Shown piece by piece: positions 47,401-55,726 of a stretch of 64,000 bases of DNA. The notes beneath the pieces were generated by a model. It saw only the letters and a program-made list of their open reading frames with translations. It did not search any database and had not been told where the DNA came from. Within the stretch, counting starts at the first letter, position 1. Every line of letters starts with the position of its first letter. The stretch is taken from contig OX421494.1 of assembly GCA_949126835.1 (NCBI GenBank), positions 20,189,196 to 20,253,195 on the forward strand. Reading direction: 5' to 3'. Both the position numbers and the translations under genes were made by a program. Source of the stretch: Anisus vortex. Taxonomy: Eukaryota; Mollusca; Gastropoda; Planorbidae.

Positions 47401-48997
47401 TATGCATCAAATGCTGATGTAGACTACACAATACGCCCATAGTCGGGTGTTTATTTAATATTTTAATTTACTTTACTATAAAAAGAAGCATTGAAAGTGC
47501 AATAATAGACTAAGCATGCAATTTACAGCAAAGGGAGCGGTAAACTACTTTCTAAATAAATTTGAATTAAACAAATGGTTTTAAATGAAGATCAATGTGG
47601 AATCTGATTAATAAGTCAAGTAGAAGTGACAAAATGTGTCTCTGATAATAAATAAACATTGTCTGGACCTTTGCTAGGCCTTTAAAAGATGATGGGTGAA
47701 AGAATGCTTCTTATGCTTGAACCAAATATCTAAATACTAGAAGGATTAACACACTAAGAAGAATTTGTTTACGATAAGGTGATTGATATATGGAGACTGT
47801 AATAAAAAAATAAATCAATAAAAGAAGTTGATGCCCTAATTTAGTAAATGTCTTAGGTTATAATGTTTTGTGTTAATTTTCCCAATTGGGCCCAGGGGAA
47901 GAGGAATTTAAGGGCTAGGAGTTGGATGTTCAAAGTGTTAAGAATTAGCTTTTAGAATAAATAGATAAAAATCACATGCAATCTCTGACTCAGGTTTATT
48001 AGAATACTTGACTAAGTTATGTTGTATAACTGTGTATTGTCAAAGTTATGTTGTATAACTGTGTATTGTCAAAGTTATGTTGTATAACTGTGTATTGTCA
48101 AAGTTATGTTGTATAACTGTGTATTGTCAAAGTTATGTTGTATAACTGTGTATTGTCAAAGTTATGTTGTATAACTGTGTATTGTCAAAGTTATGTTGTA
48201 TAACTGTGTATTGTCAAAGTTATGTTGTATAACTGTGTATTGTCAAAGTTATGTTGTATAACTGTGTATTGTCAAAGTTATGTTGTATAACTGTGTATTG
48301 TCAAAGTTATGTTGTATAACTGTGTATTGTCAAAGTTATGTTGTATAACTGTGTATTGTCAAAGTTTTGTTGTATAACTGTGTATTGTCAAAGTTATGTT
48401 GTATAACTGTGTATTGTCAAAGTTATGTTGTATAACTGTGTATTGTCAAAGTTATGTTGTATAACTGTGTATTGTCAAAGTTATGTTGTATAACTGTGTA
48501 TTGTCAAAGTTATGTTGTATAACTGTGTATTGTCAAAGTTATGTTGCATAACTGTGTATTGTCAAAGTTATGTTGCATAACTGTGTATTGTCAAAGTTAT
48601 GTTGTATAACTGTGTATTGTCAAAGTTATTGTTGTATAACTGTATTGTCAAAGTTATGTTGTATAACTGTGTATTGTCAAAGTTATGTTGTATAACTGTG
48701 TATTGTCAAAGTTATGTTGTATAACTGTGTATTGTCAAAGTTATGTTGTATAACTGTGTATTGTCAAAGTTATGTTGTATAACTGTGTATTGTCAAAGTT
48801 ATTGTTGTATAACTGTGTATGTCTATGAGAGTTGTTCATTTTTCTTATCACTGTTGCACTGTAAGGTTTGGGAGCTGAATACATTCAACCAGCTGGAGAC
48901 ACTCATGGGTCACAACGGCACAGTGTATGCTCTTGCAGTGCTGCATACAGCTTCTGGAACAAAAGTGTTTAGTGCATCCTATGACAGGTCATTGAGG
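32437..48997 (+). CDS. TRAF7: TRAF7 orthologue, RING/zinc-finger/WD40 E3 ubiquitin ligase (3' end missing)
   Basis: Nineteen exons join in frame to 575 codons. The N-terminus is acidic and Ser-rich. Residues 83-118 are a C3HC3D RING: C83, C86, C98, H100, C103, C106, C115, D118, with the CPVD ending seen in vertebrate TRAF7. TRAF-type zinc-finger segments follow ([16 protein letters not shown]...[11 protein letters not shown]), then a coiled coil ([20 protein letters not shown]) and six WD40 blades ([53 protein letters not shown]). TRAF7 is known in vertebrates as a RING E3 that binds MAP3K3 through WD40 and acts in JNK/p38 and NF-kB signalling. Vertebrate TRAF7 has about 670 residues and one more blade. 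No exon for that last blade was found between 48998 and 64000. Confidence 0.96.
32826..32902 (+). CDS. TRAF7: TRAF7 coding exon 2
   Basis: The acceptor is CTCCAACAG and the donor GAG|GTATGT. It encodes [20 protein letters not shown], then MLDQQE. Confidence 0.88.
33705..33804. repeat. Short tandem repeat, about 28 bp x 4
   Basis: Near-identical copies of CACTTACAAAAGCCTGAATA plus TAATGAAC, in TRAF7 intron 2. Confidence 0.85.
33977..34063 (+). CDS. TRAF7: TRAF7 coding exon 3
   Basis: The acceptor is CCTTGTAG and the donor GAT|GTAAGT. Its 29 codons ([29 protein letters not shown]) form the Ser/Arg-rich linker before the RING. Confidence 0.9.
34400..34492 (+). CDS. TRAF7: TRAF7 coding exon 4, first half of RING
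   Basis: The acceptor is TTTTTCCAG and the donor GGA|GTAAGA. It encodes [17 protein letters not shown], the first zinc ligands of the RING. Confidence 0.95.
35319..35358 (+). CDS. TRAF7: TRAF7 coding exon 5, RING H-C-C
   Basis: A 40-nt exon with acceptor TTTATTAG and donor ATG|GTAAGT. It encodes [13 protein letters not shown], the His and two Cys of the RING. Confidence 0.93.
35971..36148 (+). CDS. TRAF7: TRAF7 coding exon 6, end of RING
   Basis: The acceptor is GATCTGTAG and the donor AAG|GTCAAT. It encodes [20 protein letters not shown], then [13 protein letters not shown], closing the RING and entering the first zinc finger. Confidence 0.94.
36438..36592 (-). mobile_element. tRNA-derived SINE, family A (copy 3)
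   Basis: The minus strand has a truncated tRNA-like head (TGGTCCAGCGGTTAGTTCAC), box B GGGTTCTATCCC, body CTGCAGGAGTTTTGGGCC and tail GATGTAATAATCTTCAATCT with AGAAGGAATGTCTGTAA. It lies in TRAF7 intron 6. Confidence 0.85.
37073..37148 (+). CDS. TRAF7: TRAF7 coding exon 7, zinc finger
   Basis: The acceptor is TTCTTCACCAG and the donor AAG|GTCAGT. It encodes [20 protein letters not shown], then PLLKK. Confidence 0.95.
37746..38585. repeat. 35-bp minisatellite, 24 copies
   Basis: The unit GCATCATGCCCCACTCTTGA + AGGCAATATAGGACT is repeated exactly 24 times (840 bp) with essentially no variation, in TRAF7 intron 7. Confidence 0.98.
38950..39008 (+). CDS. TRAF7: TRAF7 coding exon 8, zinc finger
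   Basis: The acceptor is ATCTGGTCAG and the donor TAG|GTAGGT. It encodes [19 protein letters not shown] and ends in phase 2. Confidence 0.93.
39185..39296 (+). CDS. TRAF7: TRAF7 coding exon 9, zinc finger
   Basis: The acceptor is TTTGTAAAG and the donor CAA|GTTTGT. It encodes [20 protein letters not shown], then [17 protein letters not shown]. Confidence 0.92.
39636..39741 (+). CDS. TRAF7: TRAF7 coding exon 10, coiled coil
   Basis: The acceptor is TTTGTTTCAG and the donor TAG|GTAATT. It encodes the coiled coil [20 protein letters not shown] and [11 protein letters not shown]. Confidence 0.94.
39770..40184 (-). mobile_element. LINE 3' fragment in TRAF7 intron 10, split by SINE
   Basis: GTTACAGACACACCTTCAAT with AATTATTGTATCCTATGCTT is the minus-strand LINE tail. 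It continues after the SINE as ACTTTAGTTTTGCATTTGAT. A further piece near 40480 (GTTTGTTCAGGCAACCCATT) matches the AWNGLPEQ family. Confidence 0.6.
39846..40125 (+). mobile_element. tRNA-derived SINE, family B, with 10-bp TSD
   Basis: The head GGGCACGATAGCTGAGCGGC (box A) and GGTCCCGGGTTTGAATCC (box B) are tRNA-like. A body with GTCTGGAGGGTGTCCCTGAG follows. Flanking duplication CTATGCTTAA (39836-39845, 40126-40135) is exact. Confidence 0.88.
40185..40440 (+). mobile_element. tRNA-derived SINE, family B (diverged copy)
   Basis: Shares GTCTGGAGGGCGTCCCTGAG, CCCTGCTCTGATGAGTACCT and GTGCTGGCCACACAATC with the neighbouring copy. The tRNA-like head is more degraded. Confidence 0.82.
40665..40738 (+). 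CDS. TRAF7: TRAF7 coding exon 11, coiled coil
   Basis: The acceptor is TTCTTTAG and the donor ACG|GTAATG. It encodes [20 protein letters not shown], then SALT. Confidence 0.9.
40864..40915 (+). CDS. TRAF7: TRAF7 coding exon 12
   Basis: The acceptor is GTCTTGCAG and the donor GGG|GTAAGT. It encodes [17 protein letters not shown], matching the conserved SHIN motif of TRAF7. Confidence 0.92.
41148..41489. repeat. 57-bp minisatellite, 6 copies, abutting exon 13
   Basis: Six exact-length units beginning ATTTATATCTCTAGCACTTC and ending GTGCTTGTTGTT. The array stops 5 nt before the exon: the last unit runs into TTCAG, the acceptor itself. Each unit also carries its own pyrimidine-rich TCTCTAG. Confidence 0.96.
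41495..41547 (+). CDS. TRAF7: TRAF7 coding exon 13, start of WD40
   Basis: The acceptor is GTTGTTTTCAG and the donor TTG|GTGAGT. It encodes [17 protein letters not shown], matching [10 protein letters not shown] of TRAF7. Confidence 0.93.
42360..43573. repeat. 58-bp minisatellite, about 21 copies, higher-order
   Basis: The unit AACAATCCCAGGTATCCCAG + GTACAATAAGGAGTTCTAGG + CCATCATGTGATTAAATG is repeated about 21 times. Variant units (CCCAGCACAATA, CCCAAGTAC, GTACAGGAG) recur at a 402-bp spacing, so seven-unit blocks were duplicated. It ends 42 nt before exon 14. Confidence 0.95.
43616..43684 (+). CDS. TRAF7: TRAF7 coding exon 14, WD40 blade 1
   Basis: The acceptor is TTTTCATCTCAG and the donor AAA|GTGAGT. 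It encodes [20 protein letters not shown], then TIK. Confidence 0.96.
43834..44224. repeat. 23-bp minisatellite, 17 copies
   Basis: The unit TTTGAAGTTTATTTAATCTG + ATG is repeated exactly 17 times (391 bp), with a T-to-A variant (AATCAGATG) recurring twice. It ends 40 nt before exon 15. Confidence 0.97.
44265..44387 (+). CDS. TRAF7: TRAF7 coding exon 15, WD40 blade 2
   Basis: The acceptor is GTTGTTTAG and the donor ATT|GTAGGT. Forty-one codons start VWD and include [12 protein letters not shown] and [10 protein letters not shown]. Confidence 0.96.
44770..44960. repeat. 40-bp tandem repeat, about 4 copies
   Basis: Copies of AATAATTCATATAATACTCA + TAAATTCATTTTATGCTGTC. The array ends about 26 nt before exon 16. 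Confidence 0.9.
44987..45103 (+). CDS. TRAF7: TRAF7 coding exon 16, WD40 blade 3
   Basis: The acceptor is GCTGAGCAG and the donor AGA|GTATGT. It encodes [20 protein letters not shown] and [10 protein letters not shown]. Confidence 0.96.
45690..45960 (+). mobile_element. LINE 3' end (AWNGLPEQ family) in TRAF7 intron 16
   Basis: The plus strand encodes [20 protein letters not shown] + [13 protein letters not shown] and a stop, a typical non-LTR RT C-terminus. The tail GATGTAATAATCTTAATTAG + AGAAGGAGTGTCTGTAATAT follows. That tail is shared with SINE family A. Confidence 0.85.
46188..46304 (+). CDS. TRAF7: TRAF7 coding exon 17, WD40 blade 4
   Basis: The acceptor is TTTTCAAAAG and the donor AAG|GTTAGA. 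It encodes [20 protein letters not shown] and [10 protein letters not shown]. Confidence 0.96.
46689..46808 (+). CDS. TRAF7: TRAF7 coding exon 18, WD40 blade 5
   Basis: The acceptor is AATGTTTAG and the donor CAT|GTAAGC. It encodes [20 protein letters not shown] and [20 protein letters not shown]. Confidence 0.96.
46809..48013. other. TRAF7 intron 18, 5' part
   Basis: AT-rich intron. A block at 47140-47303 ends in GGCAGGGTTAA, resembling the solo right ends at 42243 and 50042 and possibly a degraded piggyBac-like MITE. No exon is seen. Confidence 0.45.
48014..48820. repeat. 29-bp minisatellite, about 28 copies
   Basis: The unit AAGTTATGTTGTATAACTGT + GTATTGTCA is repeated with rare point changes and 1-2 bp indels in the last third. 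It ends about 45 nt before exon 19. Confidence 0.97.
48866..48997 (+). CDS. TRAF7: TRAF7 coding exon 19, WD40 blade 6 (last one seen)
   Basis: The acceptor is GCACTGTAAG and the donor AGG|GTAAGT. It encodes [20 protein letters not shown] and [14 protein letters not shown] good donor follows, so at least one further exon is expected. Confidence 0.96.
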
Positions 48998-49479
48998 GTA
49001 AGTGTTTCCGAATGCCTGTCCTAAAATTGTTACTTGTGTAATTTGTTATTTAAGTTTCAAAGGCAAGGAATCTCATTGTCCTGTAGAAGAAAGTTGTACG
49101 AATAACTTCAAACAAATAGTTGTACTATTACATTTTAACGTCTTTGTTTGTAAGAAGTGATAATAACATGTAGAGAGGATATTGTTTTAAACTTAATTAC
49201 TTATTTGAATAATTGTATTCTTAAAATAATTGTATTCATTCGTAATATTAATTCAAAAAAAAAGTTTGATCAACACCTAAGTCCATAATAGCAGAAGGGA
49301 AATAGCTATTGGCCATTAGAACCGCACTTTCAATTTCACAACGAAAACTCAATAATTGGTCAATTTACATAATTTAAAAACCAAAATAAAATTCTAATCG
49401 AATAATCATTCTACCCAAGACTATGGTGAAAGGTCAGATCCTTATTTTTCTTCTTTTAATAGACATCCTTCATTGCAGA

Positions 49480-49965
49480 AAATATATGTGCCTTGGCCAC
49501 AGGGAATTGCATCGCCTTTTTAATAACGAGATGCCGTCCTATCTCAAGGAACTAATTACACCATATGTCCCGCAAAGAACACTTCGTTCTGCCAACTCAT
49601 CGCTTTTGGAAGAGCCCCGTTTCTCTCTTCTCAGTATCCGGTCCAAAGGTGTGGACTCTACTTCCCGTTCAACTCAGGCGAACTAGCTCTATTGATACTT
49701 TCAAAAAGAACTTAAAAACTCATTATTTCAAGATTTACCTTAGTTAACATTTAACAGGCTTTAGACCACTACTGTCTTACTTATAGGTTGGGTCAGTTAA
49801 TGCTACATTTATTTGATTTTTTAATATATTTTTTTAAATATCATCAGTTAGTTTTGTCTCCAAGCCTAGAGTAATGTCCATGTTCTTAGTTGTATGTTAA
49901 ATGCGCTCTGAGCTTACATTATGTTTGTTGGCAGCGCTATACAAATATTATTATTATTATCGGCT
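49480..49965 (+). mobile_element. LINE 3' end, ATT-tailed family
   Basis: Two overlapping frames, joined by a frameshift, encode a degraded RT C-terminus: LKELITPYVPQRTLR, then KVWTLLPVQLRRTSSIDTFK + KNLKTHYFKIYLS and a stop. The tail AGCGCTATACAAATATTATT with (ATT)n is like the 63.9-kb copy. Confidence 0.8.
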
Positions 49966-50820
49966 GATGAAAATATATGTGCTCTGGGCGGAGGGGGAAA
50001 AAGTATGTTGATGGAAATATTTGAGCCTGGGGCTGTAAGGGTTAATAGTTAGGATACTTATATCTATATGCATTATTTTATTAATATGTTTATCTTTATC
50101 CTAAATCAATATCGCTATAATATTTTGAAGTTATTTCAATAGAATTTAACAGTTTGGCAATGGTTCCTGTATTCTATTCAAAGTTATTGTTCAAAGTCTT
50201 TATACAAGTTTTTCAAACTAATATTATTTAAAGACCCAAAATTGTCAAAATTTGACAATTCTGTCACCCCTGTCACTCTCAGTAGATTTTAAGCATTCCT
50301 TTAAATACCATGGATAATTTTGTTTAACCTTTAACCTAACTTAATTCCAAACAAATATCAAAGGAACCAGATGTGCAGTATATTTTATTCATCTAATTTA
50401 TCTATAGTTTTCCATATTAGTAACAAAAATATCTTCATTGGATTAGACTTGTGCAATGATGACAAAATATTTACATAAAAATCAAACACTTTATAAAAGG
50501 ATATTGTTTCTTTATTTTTCACTGACATAGATTTATGGATGTTTTTTTTTAAAGATGGCCTTTTAAATGAAAGAAATGCTAATTAATTAAGATGTCACCA
50601 CAAAAAAAATGTTGGAATCAGTGACAGACTTTTAGCTTTAATAAATAAATGTTTCAGACATTTATAGCCTTGAACTTTAAATATAACTTTTTGAAACAAA
50701 GGAAAACAATTCTTTGTTCATAAATTGGATGATTTCAATTCACAATTTGCAACAGAGAAAGAAAAGGAAAGAGAAAAAAAAAAGCTAGTCGTGTAGGCGT
50801 TTAGGGTCACATTGTTGAAT

Positions 50821-50906
50821 CTATCTTCTGCGTTTGCCTACGTCATTGAGATAGGAAATGATCTTGTAATAGTCTGCGTTGCTGTCTGGCGGGTAGAGAA
50901 TTTCAT
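50821..50906 (-). CDS. Neuropeptide-like gene, last coding exon
   Basis: Encodes EILYPPDSNADYYKIISYLN, then DVGKRRR and a stop, after a canonical polypyrimidine-less but AG-ended acceptor (TTTTCCACCCACAG). Confidence 0.7.
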
Positions 50907-51418
50907 CTGTGGGTGGAAAACAAAAGATTTGTTTTTGTAGGTGTGGACTTATAGAATTTGGTTGTGGGGTGACTATTGTATTGGTGGGATTCAAGACTAA
51001 GTTTCACATGAAAAACAATGTCCTTTAAAATATCATTTTTTCAACGTCAAACTCTATATTTTGTATGCATTTTCTTAGAGTGTTGTGTAAGAACATGGTA
51101 CATGTGCTGGGTAAGCACTGGGCACAAATGTTGTGTAAGCACTCAATACAAGTATTGTGTAAGCACTGAGTACAAATGTTGTGTAAGCACTTAATACAAG
51201 TATTGTGTAAGCACTGAGTACTAATGTTGTGTAAGCACTGAATACACATGTTGTGTAAGCACTGAATACACATGTTGTGTAAGCACTGAGAACAAGTGTT
51301 GTGTAAGCACCAAGTACTTGAGTTGCATTACCTGCTCCATTGTTGGCATTGGAGTCTCTGTTTGACCACCTTGTCTGTCTAGATTTGAACACATCATAAG
51401 GGCTGTAGAAACGGAAAC
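50821..51418 (-). CDS. Small secreted/neuropeptide-precursor-like protein (two 3' exons)
   Basis: On the minus strand, exon 51332-51418 (acceptor CCACAG, donor CAG|GTAATG) joins exon 50821-50906 (acceptor CCCACAG, stop TAG). The junction Ala-Asp is in frame. The product reads FRFYSPYDVFKSRQTRWSNR, then DSNANNGADEILYPPDSNAD, then YYKIISYLNDVGKRRR and a stop. Potential cleavage sites and a terminal Gly-Lys-Arg-Arg-Arg (amide donor plus basic residues) are hallmarks of a neuropeptide or prohormone precursor. I do not recognise the family. The first exon opens in phase 1 and must follow an upstream exon. A minus-strand AATAAA lies at 50511-50516. The gene is antisense to TRAF7, inside its putative last intron. 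Confidence 0.72.
51081..51316. repeat. 24-bp minisatellite, about 10 copies, next to a donor site
   Basis: Units of TGTTGTGTAAGCACTGAATA + CACA, with internal variation. It lies wholly in the intron of the minus-strand neuropeptide-like gene, about 15 nt from its 5' splice site at 51331. Because 24 is divisible by 3, frames stay open through it. Confidence 0.92.
51332..51418 (-). CDS. Neuropeptide-like gene, internal exon
   Basis: Encodes FRFYSPYDVFKSRQTRWSNR, then DSNANNGA, with phase 1 at both borders. The codon at the upstream border starts with an unseen base and ends GT. Confidence 0.7.
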
Positions 51419-53760
51419 CTGTGGAAAGGGAAGATAATAAACTCCGTGATTGTTGAGTTCAGTTTAAGGCTTGCAGGGGCACATAACCCGCTCTTGTTCA
51501 AGAAAGCAACATGTTTGTAGTCTAGATAAGCACTAGATAAGCACTGACATACATATAGATACATGCATATGTACATCAATATATTGTAAGGATTTGACAA
51601 AGGTAAAGTCAATGATAGCTGCTTGTAGATAGTTTTGCATTCTAGCCATATTTTGTTTAGAGAGACAAAATGGAATATTGTTTTCTTTTTTAAACTGTAA
51701 ATAAATATGAAGACAGAAACCTAAATAAAATATTCAATAGTATGGTATTGATGGTAGAGGCTGTCATTGAACGAAGGAATTAAAATACTGCCACTCTAAT
51801 AGTCACAGATGTTTCAAATTTCAATATCCAATCACAATAATAATTGTATAACAGATATAATAAAATAACATGTCAAGCTGGAGCATAGATATAGTATCTC
51901 TCTCTCTCTCTCACACATACACACACACTCTCTCTTTCTCTCTCTTTTTCTCTCTCTCTTTCTCTCTCTCTCTTTCTCTCTCTCTCTTCTGATCTATTGT
52001 AATGACTGCCACTAGCCTTTCAAGGTGCCATAAATCTGCCATATTTCATGTTGCCCCCCCCCCCCCCCACCTTATTACTGATCTACATGCAATGATGGAC
52101 AATAAAACTGTTTCTATCCAATAAGCAAGGAACAGATTATTTCTCTTTTTAAAAAAAGAAATGAAACTAGGAAAACATATTTTTTCATGGAATTTTTTTT
52201 TCTTGTGAAGCATTATTTTAAACATGATGATATATAGTTTATTTATAAAAGAGATTTTTTTTTAAATATGATTTAGCTAGGCAGGATACATTGTGGGGAA
52301 ACTCGGTATAGATATATAAGCAAGGGATACAATGATTCATGCCAAATCCTTGATATTTTTTAAGCCTGTGAAATATTTAATCTATGTGATATATACGTAA
52401 TGGAAGAATACTGTGGAGATATTGAATATAATTTATATATATATATATATAGGCCTACTCAAGACTTTAAATATAGAGTACTGGGACTTTAAAAGAAAGC
52501 GGTTTGTTTAAGCATTCTTTCTATGTAATGTTGTAAATAGATTCCTCCTGATTCCAGAGCAATGGTTTACTTGAACTTAAATGAAGGAATTGTACGTAAT
52601 GTTGTAAATAGATTCATCCTGATTCCAGGGGCGAGTCACTCTTACATTTAGGAGGGAATGTATTTAGTCAAGAGTTAACTCTCACTCAAGCACGAAGTCT
52701 GTGGTCAACTTTGTTTGTTGTGTTTTAAATGACGTTTTTGTGACTTTATTTTTTGTTTACTCTTGCCGTTGTTACCTGGTTGGTAGTGGGTCTGTATAAA
52801 ACGTATCTGTGGGAAGTCACGTGATCGGCTAATGACTCGGCGGGAAACAGTCAACAAATATTGTGTTCCTAAGACGCTGACCTCCACCCCCCTCCTCCCA
52901 TTGTTTTAACTGCCATTCAATTACACCGCTGGGCATGAAATCCTGACAGAGCCGAAAGTTTCATCTGGCTTTCGGTCAGGTTTATATTGCTGGCCTGACA
53001 TTGGCTTTGTCGTTCTGGCGTAGTATAGTTTGGTCTTTTCCGTTTCATGTCTTTATCTTCTTTAATTGGCTTTTTGTTTCTTGGACGTCTGCTGGTTGTT
53101 TACCCTTAGATAAAATAGTTTTTTTTTTTTTGTTTTTTTTCAGTTTGGTGTTTTCATGTCTTTAGATAATTTTAGATAAGATTTTTGATAGTGTATGTGA
53201 AGCCAATGTGTACAGTTCAGAAACATGAAAGAGTAGATTCCTACTGACTTGAATGTTACGGAGTAACCAAAATTTTAGACATGCATTCTTGCCCCTTAAA
53301 CCCAACAACATACTATAAAGTATACGACTAATCAAACAAAGACATTTCAATAGAATGTTAGTCTGGCTTCGACTACAAGAGAACAAACAGCTCTGCAACA
53401 TGACATCAGACATAGAATTATTGTTCGTCAGGCCATACTATCTACCATGAGAATTCACACAAATATACGTAACAAGAAATATATCGTCAAGACTTCAGTC
53501 AGCCAGAATACAATAGTTGACTACTAATGAACTTTTTCTTGTATGATAAATTGTGTGATAGTGTGTGATACCCCAATAAACGTGTTGGACAATAGATTTA
53601 CTTTTGACACTTGCTGCGGGCAACACACGATACGAGACGCGTGTTACGAGACGCGTGTTACGAGACGCGTGTTGTCCGTTTATTTAATCCTCTTCCCAGT
53701 TTTAACGCTTATTATTTTATGTTCACAACTCTGACTTGAAATAACGTCACTTTTTTCTGG
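51419..53760. other. Non-coding, microsatellites
   Basis: Contains (CT)n with CA interruption at 51896-51988, a C homopolymer near 52053-52068 and a (TA)n near 52434. A duplicated GTAATGTTGTAAATAGATTC lies at about 52526 and 52596. Three copies of TTACGAGACGCGTG-like sequence lie at 53628-53672. No gene is supported. Confidence 0.6.
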
Positions 53761-53763
53761 ACG

Positions 53764-54228
53764 ACCGTTCCATTAAACAACCCCGACCGTTCCGTTGAAC
53801 AACCCCGACCGTTCCATTGAACAACCCCGACCGTTCCATTAAACAACCCCGACGGTTCCATTAAACAACCCCGACCGTTCCATTAAACAACCCCGACCGT
53901 TCCATTGAACAACCCCGACCGTTCCATTGAACAACCCCGACCGTTCCATTAAACAACCCCGACCGTTCCATTAAACAACCCCGACCGTTCCATTGAACAA
54001 CCCCGACCGTTCCATTGAACAACCCCGACCGTTCCATTGAACAACCCCGACCGTTCCATTGAACAACCCCGACCGTTCCTTTGAACAACCCCGACCGTTC
54101 CATTGAACAACCCCGCCCGTTCCATTGAACAACCCCGACCGTTCCATTGAACAACCCCGACCGTTCCATTGAACAACCCCGACCGTTCCATTGAACAACC
54201 CCGACCGTTCCATTGAAGAACCCCATAA
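53764..54228. repeat. 22-bp GC-rich minisatellite, about 21 copies
   Basis: The unit ACCGTTCCATTGAACAACCC + CG varies at few positions (ATTAAAC/ATTGAAC). GTTC and GAAC in each unit form a short imperfect inverted repeat. Clearly richer in GC than its surroundings. Confidence 0.96.
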
Positions 54229-54706
54229 TAAAGTCACTTTTTCTGTACGACCATTTTATTGAACAACCCCGACCGTTTTATTGAACAACCCCGTTATAAA
54301 GTAACTTTTTCTGGACGACCGTTTCATTAAAGAACCCCGTAATAAAGTCACTTTTTCTGGACGACCATTCCATTGAAGAACCCCGTAATAAAGTCACTTT
54401 TTCTGGACGACCATTTTATTGAACAACCCCGACCGTTTTATTGAACAACCCCGTAATAAAGTAACTTTTTCTGGACGACCGTTTCATTGAACAACCCCGA
54501 TCGTTTTATTGAACAGCACCGTAATAAAGTAACTTTTTCTGGACGACCGTTCCAATGAACAACCCCGACCGTTCCATTGAACAACCCTGATCGTTCCATT
54601 GAACAACCCCGTAATAAAGTCACTTTTTCTGGACGACCGTTCCATTGAACAACCCCGTAATAAATTCACTTTTTCTGGACGACCGTTCCATTGAACAACC
54701 CCTTCT
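54229..54706. repeat. Composite array joining the 22-bp unit with an AT-rich spacer
   Basis: Units of the 22-bp repeat alternate with GTAATAAAGTCACTTTTTCT + GGACGACC, giving about seven second-order units. Confidence 0.92.
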
Positions 54707-55726
54707 ATTGGACTCTCCTAAAGTACTCTCTACAAGTGATATTCTTCAGAACTCTCTACCCAACATGGGCCAATGACGTAATGTGTCTGGAACATTTTCT
54801 TAGAGTGGAAAGTACTGGCAGAAATTGGATATGCCAATATTGTGGCACTTTTTAAAATGTTGTTCTTTTTTTTCATGATAAATTAATTTTAGATATTGAT
54901 TATTATAGTTATATGATTTAATTTAATAAAGACGCTGTTATTTTTTCATAAGGTTTATTTGATAAGTTTCAGTTTTATCTGGTCCTAATATTTATCAAGC
55001 ATTTTTCTTTCGAGTAATATTTAATTAGTCAAAGACTGTTATGAGTAATGGTGATTATTTCAAGAAATAATGTTTGTTTCAAGTAATACTGCTTGTTTTG
55101 AGTAGTACAGTTTCGAGTAATACTGTTCGTTTTAAGTATTACTGTTATAGCAACTGTTTAGAGTATTTTGTTTCTTTCAAGTAATACGGTTTGTTTCGAG
55201 TAACATTATTTGGTTTAGGTAATGATGTTTATATCCAACGCTATCATTGAAAAAAAACAACAACAAAATCTTGAAATAGATTTCAATCCTTAATATTTCT
55301 GTCTGACTCCGTCTGTTTCCACTGAATGCCAAAAACGAACTGAAACGTGGTAATAAATAAAATGATCCAACAAGATGTATGTACCGGAAGTGATAGGCAG
55401 GTTGGGTGGGGGGAGGGGGATGAACTACAGAAGCTGACTCCTTTTTGTTTTCATTACATGGACGTAGTGTTTCAAGATAGATCAAATTAAACATCAGATT
55501 CTTGTCGTAAATCACTAGAGTCTTGATATTGTTACTGTCCTGCTTTAAAACCGTCTAGGTCTAAATCTTGCCTTTGTTTCCAGAAGACGTGGCCGGTGAA
55601 ATAAAACACATTTTACGAGCACTTGTTTGCCATGTAAAAAACATTGCTTCTGTTGTGTTGTTGTCGTTTCAATGTGATCTTTGCGTGTTTTTAACGTATG
55701 TTGTTGGACGTGAGAGAGTTTATGAC
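54707..55726. other. Non-coding, degenerate AGTAATACTG-type repeats
   Basis: At 55010-55215 a loose repeat of TTTCGAGTAATACTGTT appears about eight times. No gene is seen. Confidence 0.5.

Noticed and set aside
50949..51000. AG|GTGTGG start resembling the missing last TRAF7 WD40 blade
   Set aside because: It translates to VWTYRIWLWGDYCIGGIQD then a stop, with no WD40 features and no match to the seventh TRAF7 blade.
53861..54237. Overlapping minus-strand frames of repeating MERSGLFNGTVGVVQWNG type
   Set aside because: Open in three frames because of the 22-bp repeat; no unique sequence.
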